Shown: positions 8,633 to 17,902 of the stretch, piece after piece
How the letters are laid out: every line of letters begins with the position of its first letter
Numbering within the stretch: position 1 is the stretch's first letter
Source of the DNA: a virus
Virus record (IMG/VR): IMGVR_UViG_3300031688_000113
Location: 1 to 26,484 of that record
DNA length: 26,484 bases
Strand: one strand, 5' to 3'
The notes under the pieces: model-generated
The model's input: the letters and a program-made list of their open reading frames with translations, nothing else
What the model was told of the DNA's origin: nothing
Database searches by the model: none
Made by a program: the position numbers and the translations under genes

Positions 8633-9358
8633 ATGGCGGTAACAGTAGATACAGTATATCAAAGAGTTTTAGCAATAGCTAACAAAGAACAAAGGGGTTA
8701 TATAACACCTCAAGAATTTAACTTGTTTGCTAATCAAGCTCAAATGGATATATTCGAACAGTATTTTTATGACTTAGATCAATTTTTAAAAATGCCTGGT
8801 AATGATTCAACTCATGCAGACATGGTAGATATTATACAAGAAAAAATTGACATATTTGAAAAATACAGAGAAGCAGTTGTTATGGCTGACGGTGGTGTAG
8901 GTACTTTACCTGAACATTATCGTATGGGAGAATTATACACTAATAAATGTGGTAGTTACGTAGAGGTTGAAAAGATCAATCAAAACAAAGTACATCACAT
9001 AATAGCATCCCCATTAACAAACCCAACAATAACATATCCCGTATATGTTAGAAATTCTGGATCAACAGAAGTATTAAGAAAAAGATCAATACAAATTTAT
9101 CCCACAACAATAGGTTCAAGTGACACAGTAGTGTGTAACTATATAGCTAGACCTATTAAAGTAGTTTGGGGTTTTACTACTGTATTAGATGAAGCACTTT
9201 TTAATGCTACTACATCCACAAACTTTCAGCTTCATGAATCTGAGGAATCTGAACTAGTTATAAAGATATTAGAATTAGCTGGTATCACAATAAAAGATCC
9301 ACAGCTTTACCCAATAGCTGCTCAAGAAGAAGCACAGAACGTTCAACAAGAAAAATAA
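8633..9358 (+). CDS. Putative head-tail connector (adaptor/ring) protein
   Basis: A 241-residue protein. The N-terminal 52 residues are helical and look well conserved (VYQRVLAIANKEQRGYITPQ followed by EFNLFANQAQMDIFEQYF). The middle is beta-rich (GTLPEHYRMGELY, ITYPVYVRNSG, SIQIYPTTIGSSDTVVCNYI), and the C-terminus is a short acidic helix (SEESELVIKILELAGI) followed by a Gln-rich tail. The helical N-terminus with a beta core and C-terminal helix fits the adaptor or ring proteins that sit under the portal. The position between head genes and the large nozzle protein agrees. The family name cannot be fixed from sequence alone. The start is the ATG after an A-run leader, 20 bases past a hairpin. 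Confidence 0.55.
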   Translation: MAVTVDTVYQRVLAIANKEQRGYITPQEFNLFANQAQMDIFEQYFYDLDQFLKMPGNDSTHADMVDIIQEKIDIFEKYREAVVMADGGVGTLPEHYRMGELYTNKCGSYVEVEKINQNKVHHIIASPLTNPTITYPVYVRNSGSTEVLRKRSIQIYPTTIGSSDTVVCNYIARPIKVVWGFTTVLDEALFNATTSTNFQLHESEESELVIKILELAGITIKDPQLYPIAAQEEAQNVQQEK

Positions 9359-9364
9359 TAGAAT

Positions 9365-10471
9365 ATGCCTTTATTCACAGGAACACAACAACAATACTAC
9401 GATAACAGTAATCAATTTACGGTAGACTCTGCCAGTAATTCCAATAGTTACGTAACATTAATATTCAGTCCTTTACCAAGTGTAGAAGGAGAGTTTGATG
9501 TTTTTGTAAATGGAGATCAACTAGGAGCATCGTCTTATTCTTATGATGCTTCAAATGGTAGGTTAACCTTTATAGCTTCTGCCAACCCCGCTGTTGGTGC
9601 TATAATAATAGTTAGGCAAAGAACATTAGTAGAGAGTTTAGGTAACTATGAACACATAACATTAAAAGATATTATACAAAATTTTATAATAACATATGTT
9701 GGTGAAGATAAGTTGTTACCAAAAGCTAGCAGAACAGATGTAATGTTTCACGCACAAAGAGGTATTCAAGAATTAAACTACGATACTTTAAGATCAGAAA
9801 AATCACAAGAAATAGAAATACCACCTTCGCTTAAAATGGCTTTACCTCATGATTATGTTAACTATGTAGGTTTAAGCTGGAGAGATTCAGCTGGTATTGA
9901 AAGAATAATATATCCTGCATTGAAAACTGGTAACCCATCAGCTGTATTACAAAGCAATGACTTTGATTATATGTTCGCTGACGGTGGAGAGTTACTACAA
10001 ACTTTTGAATCAGAAACATGGAAACAATTTAAAGCTCAAAGTAGCACATCTAATAATAGTGATAACCCTAGAGATGATGATGCTTATGATGCTACTTTAG
10101 CACAAGGTAGAAGATATGGTATGACGCCATCTATGTCACAAGGTAATGGGGTTTACTATATAGATCATGCAAAAGGTTTTATACATTTTAGCTCTGATTT
10201 AAATAGTAAAATAATAACATTAAAATACATAAGCGATGGACTAGCTGATGATATAGATTCTGTAGTTCATAAGTTTGCTGAAGACGCAATATATAAATAC
10301 ATGATACATGCTATGTTAGCTGCTAGAACATTAGTGCCAGAGTATTTAGTACAAAGATTTAAAAAAGAAAGATTTGCAGCTATAAGAAAAGCAAAATTAA
10401 GATTAAGTAATATAAAAGCAGAGGAAATCTCACAAGTATTGAGAAACAAATCTAAGCAAATAAAACACTAA
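9365..10471 (+). CDS. Connector/structural protein with N-terminal fibre-type beta domain
   Basis: A 368-residue, two-part protein. Residues about 22-88 form a small beta domain (VTLIFSPLPSVEGEFDVFVNG, split as VTLIFSPLPS and FDVFVNG, then GRLTFIASANPAVGAIIIVRQ). It has the Y.V..G.(L/I).F..AP.xG..I.(I/V).R layout known from N-termini of T7-type tail fibres. Residues about 98-368 are an adaptor-like domain (DVMFHAQRGIQELNYDTLRS, then LPHDYVNYVGLSW, and a C-terminal helical pair ending in basic residues). Lying between a connector candidate and the nozzle, it probably bridges portal ring and tail and may anchor fibres through the beta domain. It starts six bases after the previous stop. Confidence 0.6.
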   Translation: MPLFTGTQQQYYDNSNQFTVDSASNSNSYVTLIFSPLPSVEGEFDVFVNGDQLGASSYSYDASNGRLTFIASANPAVGAIIIVRQRTLVESLGNYEHITLKDIIQNFIITYVGEDKLLPKASRTDVMFHAQRGIQELNYDTLRSEKSQEIEIPPSLKMALPHDYVNYVGLSWRDSAGIERIIYPALKTGNPSAVLQSNDFDYMFADGGELLQTFESETWKQFKAQSSTSNNSDNPRDDDAYDATLAQGRRYGMTPSMSQGNGVYYIDHAKGFIHFSSDLNSKIITLKYISDGLADDIDSVVHKFAEDAIYKYMIHAMLAARTLVPEYLVQRFKKERFAAIRKAKLRLSNIKAEEISQVLRNKSKQIKH

Positions 10472-10474
10472 GAT

Positions 10475-13400
10475 ATGCCGAAGTTAAAAAATCACTTCCG
10501 TGCGGGTAAAATGCAAAAAGACCTGGACGAAAGATTAGTACAGGAAGGTGAATACAGAGATGCTTTGAATATACAAGTTGCTAGCTCTGAAGGATCTGAC
10601 GTAGGTGCTATTGAAAATTTACTGGGTAATTCTTCTCGTATTAACAAAACATTTAACAAAGATACTGGAGCTTATACTGTTTTTAATGAGTCTACCGCTT
10701 CTTTAGATGTATTTGGAATACCAGATACAGGTACAGGAGCTGTTAAAACATTAGGATCTATAAAGTATGATAAAACAGAGTGTATATACTGGTTTATAAC
10801 ATCAGGTACTATAGATGCTATTATAGAGTACAATCAATCTACAGACGTTGTATCGCCTATTGTAGTTGACAAAGGTAATATTTTAAAGTTTTCTAAAAAT
10901 CATTTAATAACTGGTATAAATATAATAGAAGGTTTATTATTTTTTACAGATGACAATAGTGAGCCTAAGTGTTTAGATATAAAAGAATTTAGAGAAGCTT
11001 CAGCTTTATCAACTAGTGGATTTACAAATCATACTCAAATATATGGTAGGGGATTTGTAGAGCATGATATTACTGTTATAAAAAAATCACCATTAACTCC
11101 ACCAACCGTAACAAAAAGTGACTCAAGAAGAGAGGGAGTTGGTACAGGTATAAGTCCTTTAACAACATTAAAAAAATTCACTCAAAATATTGCAGGCACA
11201 GATCCAGTAGAGTTTGAAAGTATACCAAGTGGAACATCAACAACACTATCTTTTGGAGCTGCACCAAACTATCAAGTTGGTGATATATTATCATTAAAAA
11301 ATGAATATTCTAGTGGTAATAATGATTTAGAAATATTTGAAGTTACTGTTCAAATAACAGCTGGAGCTAGTCAGTTTTCCACTGTTACTGTAGATATATT
11401 GTCTAACCCAGAAAATATGCCTAACGAGTCATTGGTGTGGGAGGTTTTATTACAAGAAGATGAGGCTATGTTTCAGTACAAGTTTCCAAGGTTTGCTTAT
11501 AGATGGAAATACTTAAACGGTTCTTACTCTACGTTTTCACCATTTACACAAGCTGTATTTTTACCAAGTAAGTTTAAATATTTATCAGCAGATGGTTATA
11601 ATTTAGGTATGACTAATAACGTAAGAAAATTAACTATTGGCGGATTTGAAACTCCACCAGCTAACGTAAAAGAAATAGAGGTACTATATAAAGAAAGCAA
11701 CAGTAACTTAGTTTACAGCGTTGATGAAGTTCCTTTAGGTTCAGGTCAAACATTAGAGATAGAATCTGAATTAATACACAAAGTAATAGAGGCTAATCAA
11801 ATATTAAGACCTTATGACAATGTGCCGTTAAAAGCTAAGGCACAGGAAATAATAGGTAATAGGCTTTTATATGCCAATTATTTACAAAACTTTAACGTAA
11901 ATGACAACTTAGGTACAAACTTCTTTGTATCAAGTGTATTAAATCCAAGCCCACAAACACCTGAAGAATCTATAAAGTCAATAAGAAACTATCAACTAGG
12001 CGTGGTTTGGAAAGATGTTTATGGTAGAGAAACACCAGTATTTACTAGTAAAGAATCTACATTGTTACTAGGAGGTGTTGACTCTGACAAAATAAATAAG
12101 CTAAAAGCTTCAATAACTACTACAGCTCCGGCTTTTGCAACACATTATAAATACTTTATAAAAGAAACTGCAAACGAATATTACAATTTAGCTTTAGATA
12201 GATTTTATCTAGCTGAAGATGGTAATGTTTGGTTAAGTTTTCCTTCATCAGAAAGAAATAAAGTAGATGAAGAAACATACTTATATTTAAAGAAACAACA
12301 CGACAATGATTATACTGTAAAAGAAGTTCCTAAATATAAAGTTTTAAGTATATCAAATAAAGCTCCTGATTTTATAGCTGAAGTCGCTAAGACAATAGCT
12401 AATGCTGATGTTGAAGCTACGTCTTCTGCTAATCCAGGTTCAGATGTAACTACATTTGAATTTACTGGACCAGGTGGAACTAGTGGTGATCAAGATGCTA
12501 ACCCAAGTTTTTACACTGCTTTTAAAGCTCAAAATTTTATTAGCATAGTAAAAGGTGGAAGTTCTACTAGAGATTATGAGATAAAATCTGGTGGACCAAC
12601 TGGTGAAGATAATAAATTTAGAGTATCTATAACGCTTCCAATGGAAGAAGCTTTCTTAGATGCAATAACAAATGATTCTGCTTCAACAAGAGCTTTTGAA
12701 ATACTTGTTAAAGAAAAAGTAATTGAAAGAAAACCTGAATTTGAAGGTAGATTTTTTGTTAAAATAAATAGAGATGCAACTTTTAAAACTAATATAATAG
12801 ATGCTTTTGGTACCGTTGAAGCTAGCTATGGAATAGTACAAAGCTCAGATGTTCCTAATGTTGTTCCCGTAGGTAGTGGCGCAGCGATTGGTGGTGGTGA
12901 TAGTGCACAAGGTTTTGGTTGGAAAGATCACAGGGCTGTTCCCTCTATAATGAAAGGTAGACCTGTAGCTCAGTCGGATGAATTTAGTTTAGTTTGGGCT
13001 GGATATGGTGGTGGTGGAGCTAGTCCAATAAATACTGGAATACCAACTCATGAAATTATTGATAAATACCTACAAGGTGGTGAAAATCAAACTGTTAGAT
13101 TTTACGATGCTAGCGGTAATAAAAGTGAGGTTTACACGGTTAAAGAAAGTGCAATACATTGGGATAGAAGAGGTATAACCGGTTTGTTTGGTGGACAAAG
13201 AACTAATGCTAGTAACGCTAGAAAATGGGTTGAAATTGTAATGACAAAAAACTTTCAATCTGGATTTGGTACTGTTACTGGTGTAGAAATAGTAGAAGAG
13301 CTTACGTCTAGTGGTAATGATATATTATCATCAACAAACCCAGCTGTATTCGAAACTGAACCAAAAGAACAAGCTGAACTAGATATATACTATGAAGCTT

Positions 13401-14557
13401 CTCAAGCATTTCCTATCGCTGAAGCCGCTACAATAAAAACATTAAGTTGGTTTAACTGTTACTCTTTTGGTAATGGGGTTGAATCAGATAGAGTAAGAGA
13501 CGATTTTAACGCTGTGAGAATAGGTAAAGGTGTTAAAGTATCTGCGGTGTTAGATGAACCTTATGCTGAAGAAAGAAAAGGTAATGGTTTTATATTCTCT
13601 CAAATATTTAACTCTACATCTGGAGTGAATAGATTAAATCAATTTATTTTAGCTCTACCTATAACTAAAGATATTAACCCAGCTTATGGATCAATACAAA
13701 AGTTACATGCTAGAGATACTGATCTTATAACATTGTGTGAAGATAAGGTATTAAAGGTTTTAGCCAACAAAGATGCTTTATTTAATGCTGACGGTAACTC
13801 TAATATAACTTCTAACAAAGCGGTGTTAGGACAAACCATACCTTATATAGGTGAATATGGTATATCAAAAAACCCAGAAAGCTACGCATCATATGGTTTT
13901 AGATCTTTCTTTACAGATAAAAACAGAGGTGTAGTACTAAGATTATCACGTAATGGATTAGATGAAATATCTAGCAAAGGTATGAGTGATTATTTTTCAG
14001 ATAAGTTAAGTACGGAAAATACTATTATAGGTAGTTATGATGATTACTCTAATTGTTATAATATATCTTTTAGCGATGAAACAGTTGGTTACAAACAAAA
14101 TTTAGATGGCTTTCCATCAAGAAAATCTTTTGTGCCTGAATCTGCTTTGTCTTTAAATAATAAATACTATACTTTTAAAGGTAGTCAAATATGGTCGCAT
14201 GATAATGAAGTAAGGAATAATTTCTATGGTTTACAATATAAATCAACAGTTAAACTAATATTTAACAAAGCACCTTCTAGTATTAAAAACTTTAAAACAA
14301 TAGCATACGAAGGTGATAGTGGTTGGACAGTGCCTTTAATAACAACAGATCAACAAACTGGTAAAGTACCTACGTTTAAAGCAAAAGAAGGTTTATACTA
14401 TAACTTTATAAAAGGTAATGCTAGTACTTGGAACGGTACATCTGGTACTTTAAATTCAAAAACATTTCCTACTCAAGGTATAGATATACTTGGTTCTGCA
14501 TCAGGTGATTTAACACCAACAACGTTTACTTTAACGGTAAAAGAAAATAACGACTAA
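10475..14557 (+). CDS. Large tail nozzle/muzzle-like protein
   Basis: A 1360-residue protein beginning MPKLKNHFRAGKMQKD, with the motif NIQVASSEGSDVGAIENLLG at about residues 32-51. I associate this opening with beta-propeller nozzle proteins of short-tailed phages (T7 gp12 and P22 gp10 type, and the muzzle of crAss-like phages). Beta-rich repeats follow (IKYDKTECIYWFITSGT, LLFFTDDNSEPKCLDIKEF). The C-terminal third has RLNQFILALPITKDINPAYG and LHARDTDLITLCEDKVLKVL, again propeller-like. At 1360 residues it is much longer than T7 gp12 (about 800), with a probable insertion in the middle (about residues 640-960). It would close the tail channel and open on contact with the host. It is spaced three bases from the previous stop and one base from the next start. 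Confidence 0.68.
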   Translation: MPKLKNHFRAGKMQKDLDERLVQEGEYRDALNIQVASSEGSDVGAIENLLGNSSRINKTFNKDTGAYTVFNESTASLDVFGIPDTGTGAVKTLGSIKYDKTECIYWFITSGTIDAIIEYNQSTDVVSPIVVDKGNILKFSKNHLITGINIIEGLLFFTDDNSEPKCLDIKEFREASALSTSGFTNHTQIYGRGFVEHDITVIKKSPLTPPTVTKSDSRREGVGTGISPLTTLKKFTQNIAGTDPVEFESIPSGTSTTLSFGAAPNYQVGDILSLKNEYSSGNNDLEIFEVTVQITAGASQFSTVTVDILSNPENMPNESLVWEVLLQEDEAMFQYKFPRFAYRWKYLNGSYSTFSPFTQAVFLPSKFKYLSADGYNLGMTNNVRKLTIGGFETPPANVKEIEVLYKESNSNLVYSVDEVPLGSGQTLEIESELIHKVIEANQILRPYDNVPLKAKAQEIIGNRLLYANYLQNFNVNDNLGTNFFVSSVLNPSPQTPEESIKSIRNYQLGVVWKDVYGRETPVFTSKESTLLLGGVDSDKINKLKASITTTAPAFATHYKYFIKETANEYYNLALDRFYLAEDGNVWLSFPSSERNKVDEETYLYLKKQHDNDYTVKEVPKYKVLSISNKAPDFIAEVAKTIANADVEATSSANPGSDVTTFEFTGPGGTSGDQDANPSFYTAFKAQNFISIVKGGSSTRDYEIKSGGPTGEDNKFRVSITLPMEEAFLDAITNDSASTRAFEILVKEKVIERKPEFEGRFFVKINRDATFKTNIIDAFGTVEASYGIVQSSDVPNVVPVGSGAAIGGGDSAQGFGWKDHRAVPSIMKGRPVAQSDEFSLVWAGYGGGGASPINTGIPTHEIIDKYLQGGENQTVRFYDASGNKSEVYTVKESAIHWDRRGITGLFGGQRTNASNARKWVEIVMTKNFQSGFGTVTGVEIVEELTSSGNDILSSTNPAVFETEPKEQAELDIYYEASQAFPIAEAATIKTLSWFNCYSFGNGVESDRVRDDFNAVRIGKGVKVSAVLDEPYAEERKGNGFIFSQIFNSTSGVNRLNQFILALPITKDINPAYGSIQKLHARDTDLITLCEDKVLKVLANKDALFNADGNSNITSNKAVLGQTIPYIGEYGISKNPESYASYGFRSFFTDKNRGVVLRLSRNGLDEISSKGMSDYFSDKLSTENTIIGSYDDYSNCYNISFSDETVGYKQNLDGFPSRKSFVPESALSLNNKYYTFKGSQIWSHDNEVRNNFYGLQYKSTVKLIFNKAPSSIKNFKTIAYEGDSGWTVPLITTDQQTGKVPTFKAKEGLYYNFIKGNASTWNGTSGTLNSKTFPTQGIDILGSASGDLTPTTFTLTVKENND

Positions 14558-14558
14558 T

Positions 14559-16826
14559 ATGGCATTAACTAATTGTACAATAACAGAAAGTAGTTTAATA
14601 GGTAAAGTAGGTGGTGCCGCAATAGGTACTGATAACATACAGTTGATCATAACACCTAAACCTGGTTACGTAGTTTCTGCTGCTGCTTTTACAAACAATA
14701 CCGGTAGTTTATCTGGTATATCAAGTATATCATTTTCTAACAGTGGTACGGCTAATACATTAGGTAATACTGTTTTAGTTGCTGTAGATTTAACAGATAC
14801 ATTTGTAATGCCATCTGCAGACACAACACTAACTATAGATGTTGATGGTGCCGCAATATTAAGACAATACGCTTTAACTGGTAGTTTTACAACAGAAGAA
14901 ACCAATACAACAACTACCTCTGGAACATCAAACTATAGCGCTGGTGGTAATTTTGGAACACAAGTTATTGTTTTTAATAAAACATTTACAGCTAATAGTG
15001 GTTTTAGTTTTTCTGAGCATAATTTAAAAGGAGCTCTTATAAATATAATATCTCAAGACAATAACGATAGAACTTTAATAACTTCTAGTAATACTTTAGA
15101 TAGTGAAGGAAGAATAATAGCATGCACTTTTACTGTTAAGTATACTTTTCCTAATGAAGATATATCTGGACAAGAAATTTACTTTGTAGCTAAAGCTGAA
15201 CAATATTTTGTTCCTGTTGTTGAAATAATTGCGTATAACATAATAACAACAAATATAGATCCAGTAGGTGTTACTAGAAGAATGAAAGTTTATGGTACAC
15301 CAACAGCTGTTTTTAGTTTAGCTGTAACGAACGAGGATTCAACGTCAATACATTCAATATCAAATCTTACAATAGGTGCTACTGGCAAACAAGAGTTTGA
15401 TATAACTTTTCCAACAGTAACAGATAGTGATCATTACGACTTTATTTTAACAGGTAGTAATGTTTCAACTAACTTTGGTGGATCAGGTGAACAAGCTCAC
15501 TCTTTTAGAATTAGACAAGATCTACCTATAACAGTACAAGCTAGATTATATTATTCAGGTACCGCACCTTCTGGTGTTTCAATATCAGCTAACAAATCAA
15601 TAACATTACAACCAAACTCTATTAATTTTGACTTTGATAACGGAGAGAACTCCATGTCAAATACATTTACAATAACTAGAGCAGCTGGTTTACAAATAGA
15701 CAATGCTACTGGTAACGTGTTACAATTTACAAACATGTCATCTAATGGTGGAACTATATTTGGTTCAAACGAAACTACTCCACAATTTTTTAATAGTTTA
15801 ATTTTTACAGCTACTAACGCATCTACAATTTCTGCTCAACTGTTAGGTATGGTTGAAGTAAGTGGTGGTGATGATGTAATTTCTTCATTTGATTTACAGT
15901 CTTATATATCAGCTGGTAATACTGCTCCTGTAGCTAACACAGTAAGTGTTTCTTCTAATAAAGGTGGTGGTGTTCTTGTAACGTTAAATGCTACGGATGC
16001 TGATAGTGATAGTTTAACTTACACTATAGTATCTGTACCAAGTCAAGGTTCTTTATTTACAGACGCTAGTAAAGGAACTGCTGTAAGTGCTGGAACTGCT
16101 TTATCTGCAGCCACAGTATATTATGAGCATAATAATTCAAGTAATTTTACAGACGCATTTACTTATAAAGCTAATGATGGTACAATTGATAGTAACACAG
16201 CTACTGTTAATGCTGCTATAGGTGTTTCACCCGGCGCTTCAATTACTACTACTGGATCAGCTGGTGTTTATTTAATACCTATTGTTTTAGGTACAGGTGC
16301 TGGAACATTTAAAGCTCACTGTAACGCTCAAACTGTTCCTGATAGATTCGAGATACTATACTCTAACCTTGACAACGCTGCTGGTAATACACTAGCTAAC
16401 ATGGATGTTCAAGCAGATTCATTATTTGTTGGTGATGGTATAAGTAGTACAGCTCCAGCAAGACAACAATTCGGCCCAAGTGGTATGGGTTTATTTACAT
16501 ACAATGGATCTAGCTTTGACACTACTAGCTCAAACTCTCAAACAGTAACTATTACAAATGATGATGTTGCTAGTAATGCAACTGGAAACAGAAGTAATGC
16601 TTCACCTAATGGAGCTTCTTTTGGTAGTGGTAATCAATCTGGTGTTCAAAACTTAGTATTCACATCAGCATCAGATACCACTGGATCATCAAACTTACCT
16701 CACAGTGATGGTAATATATGCTTAACATTTACAAAAGCCGCTACAACAAACACTTTCTTAGCTTACTTAAGAATAACTGGAGTTGGTGGTACGTCTTGGA
16801 ATCTATTTCAAACTGAATTCGTTTAA
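14559..16826 (+). CDS. Tail fibre or adhesin with Ig/cadherin-like domains
   Basis: A 755-residue Ser/Thr/Asn/Gly-rich, almost entirely beta protein. Residues about 1-110 form one beta-sandwich (LIITPKPGYVVSAAAFTN, ending TLTIDVDGA). Residues about 454-555 form a clear cadherin-like or CSPG-repeat module: NTAPVANTVSV, NATDADSDSLTYTIVSVPSQ, GSLFTD, TVYYEHN, FTYKANDG. Such modules bind carbohydrate or protein on cell surfaces, and their DADSDS loop is a usual calcium site. The C-terminal 200 residues (TFKAHCNAQTVPDRFEILY) look like another beta-sandwich, possibly the receptor-binding tip. It follows the nozzle gene by one base, so it is probably the host-recognition protein. No enzymatic motif is seen. 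Confidence 0.7.
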   Translation: MALTNCTITESSLIGKVGGAAIGTDNIQLIITPKPGYVVSAAAFTNNTGSLSGISSISFSNSGTANTLGNTVLVAVDLTDTFVMPSADTTLTIDVDGAAILRQYALTGSFTTEETNTTTTSGTSNYSAGGNFGTQVIVFNKTFTANSGFSFSEHNLKGALINIISQDNNDRTLITSSNTLDSEGRIIACTFTVKYTFPNEDISGQEIYFVAKAEQYFVPVVEIIAYNIITTNIDPVGVTRRMKVYGTPTAVFSLAVTNEDSTSIHSISNLTIGATGKQEFDITFPTVTDSDHYDFILTGSNVSTNFGGSGEQAHSFRIRQDLPITVQARLYYSGTAPSGVSISANKSITLQPNSINFDFDNGENSMSNTFTITRAAGLQIDNATGNVLQFTNMSSNGGTIFGSNETTPQFFNSLIFTATNASTISAQLLGMVEVSGGDDVISSFDLQSYISAGNTAPVANTVSVSSNKGGGVLVTLNATDADSDSLTYTIVSVPSQGSLFTDASKGTAVSAGTALSAATVYYEHNNSSNFTDAFTYKANDGTIDSNTATVNAAIGVSPGASITTTGSAGVYLIPIVLGTGAGTFKAHCNAQTVPDRFEILYSNLDNAAGNTLANMDVQADSLFVGDGISSTAPARQQFGPSGMGLFTYNGSSFDTTSSNSQTVTITNDDVASNATGNRSNASPNGASFGSGNQSGVQNLVFTSASDTTGSSNLPHSDGNICLTFTKAATTNTFLAYLRITGVGGTSWNLFQTEFV

Positions 16827-16838
16827 AAATAAATAAAT

Positions 16839-17189
16839 ATGCCTAGTATAACATTAAACTTTAACAACCCTATAAACGTTTCAATACAAGAAAACAGCGA
16901 TAGCTCTACTAGTTATGCTGGTGCAGATATAGTATACTTTCAAACATCGAGTAATGTTATTAGCGAAATAGGACCTTGTAAAGGTGTAACAGAAACATCA
17001 GTTACTTGTGAAATAGCTAACGCTTCTCCACGTCCTTCAAATGGTGACTATATCTTTTTTGCTAAAGCACCACAAACTAATATATCTGGTATAGTGGGTT
17101 ACTACGCAGAGGTTGATCTAGAAATTACAGCTACAACTAAGAAAGAGTTGTTCGCTGTTAACTCTGAAATCTTTGAATCGAGCAAATAA
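16839..17189 (+). CDS. Small phage structural protein, function unknown
   Basis: A 116-residue beta-rich protein ending in KELFAVNSEIFESSK. GDYIFFAKAPQTNISGIVGY followed by YAEVDLEI and a short polar linker before that end resembles small virion proteins I have seen in marine phages (memory, unverified). Two cysteines (in GPCKG and VTCEI) could form a disulphide only outside the cytoplasm. It lies directly after the fibre gene and may be a fibre or decoration partner. The leader is AAATAAATAAAT with no ribosome-binding site. Confidence 0.65.
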   Translation: MPSITLNFNNPINVSIQENSDSSTSYAGADIVYFQTSSNVISEIGPCKGVTETSVTCEIANASPRPSNGDYIFFAKAPQTNISGIVGYYAEVDLEITATTKKELFAVNSEIFESSK

Positions 17190-17225
17190 TGTGTAATTAT
17201 AATAATAACTTAATAAATAAATAAT

Positions 17226-17891
17226 ATGATAGGAGCAATGGGACCCGCTGGAGCAGTTATTGGTGGTCTTACCGGAATAGCTGGTGGGATTATAGGAAGC
17301 GGTAAAAGAAAACGAGAACAAAGAGAGGCCCAAGCGGAATTTAACCGTAACAAAGCAAGATATGAAAACTTAGATACTAGTAACTTAGCTAGTAATCTAG
17401 ACAACGCATATGAAGACCTAACAGTAAACCAACAACAAGCACAGTTTGCTTCTCAACAACAACAACAAGCCCTATCAAATACAATGGGTAGTATGCAAGG
17501 TGCAGCAGGTGGTGGTGGTATTGCTGCTTTAGCTCAAGCTATGGCTGGTCAACAATCACAAAACTTACAATCTGCGTCTGTTAGTATAGGTCAACAAGAA
17601 TCTAGAAATCAAATGCAAGCTGCGTCTGGTGATATGCAGAATCAAGCTGCAGAAATACAAGGCGCTCAACAATCAAGAGCTGCTGAATTAGATAAAACAG
17701 AGACAATGTTAGGTATGTCACAACAAAGATTAGGTGCTGCAAACGCAGCTAGAGACAAAGCAACACAGTCTTTAGTATCTGGTATAGGTGGTTTAGCTGG
17801 AGGTGTTGGAGCTGCTCAATCATCAGGTGCCGATCAAATAGGTGCAGGGAAAAGCAACTTCCTTAAAGAAACAATGACCGGATTATTTTAA
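17226..17891 (+). CDS. Putative internal virion (ejection/cargo) protein
   Basis: A 221-residue Gln/Ala/Gly-rich helical protein. Residues 4-24 are a hydrophobic Gly-zipper segment (GPAGAVIGGLTGIAGGIIGS) immediately followed by a basic patch (GKRKREQRE), the arrangement expected of a membrane-inserting helix. Residues 30-180 are amphipathic and rich in QQ and SQQ runs, with a Gly stretch (GAAGGGG) near 92. A second Gly-rich hydrophobic patch (SGIGGLAGGVGAA) lies near residue 185. This matches the character of T7 gp14-type and P22-type ejection proteins, which are packed in the head and form a conduit through the host envelope. It starts the three-gene block of likely internal proteins. Confidence 0.62.
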   Translation: MIGAMGPAGAVIGGLTGIAGGIIGSGKRKREQREAQAEFNRNKARYENLDTSNLASNLDNAYEDLTVNQQQAQFASQQQQQALSNTMGSMQGAAGGGGIAALAQAMAGQQSQNLQSASVSIGQQESRNQMQAASGDMQNQAAEIQGAQQSRAAELDKTETMLGMSQQRLGAANAARDKATQSLVSGIGGLAGGVGAAQSSGADQIGAGKSNFLKETMTGLF

Positions 17892-17902
17892 TATAAAGAA
17901 AC

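Noticed and set aside
10886-10897. A fifth KFSK, in the nozzle-like protein (residues 138-141)
   Set aside because: It reads KFSKNHLI, lacks the [V/T]..D extension and sits between predicted strands, so it is probably chance.
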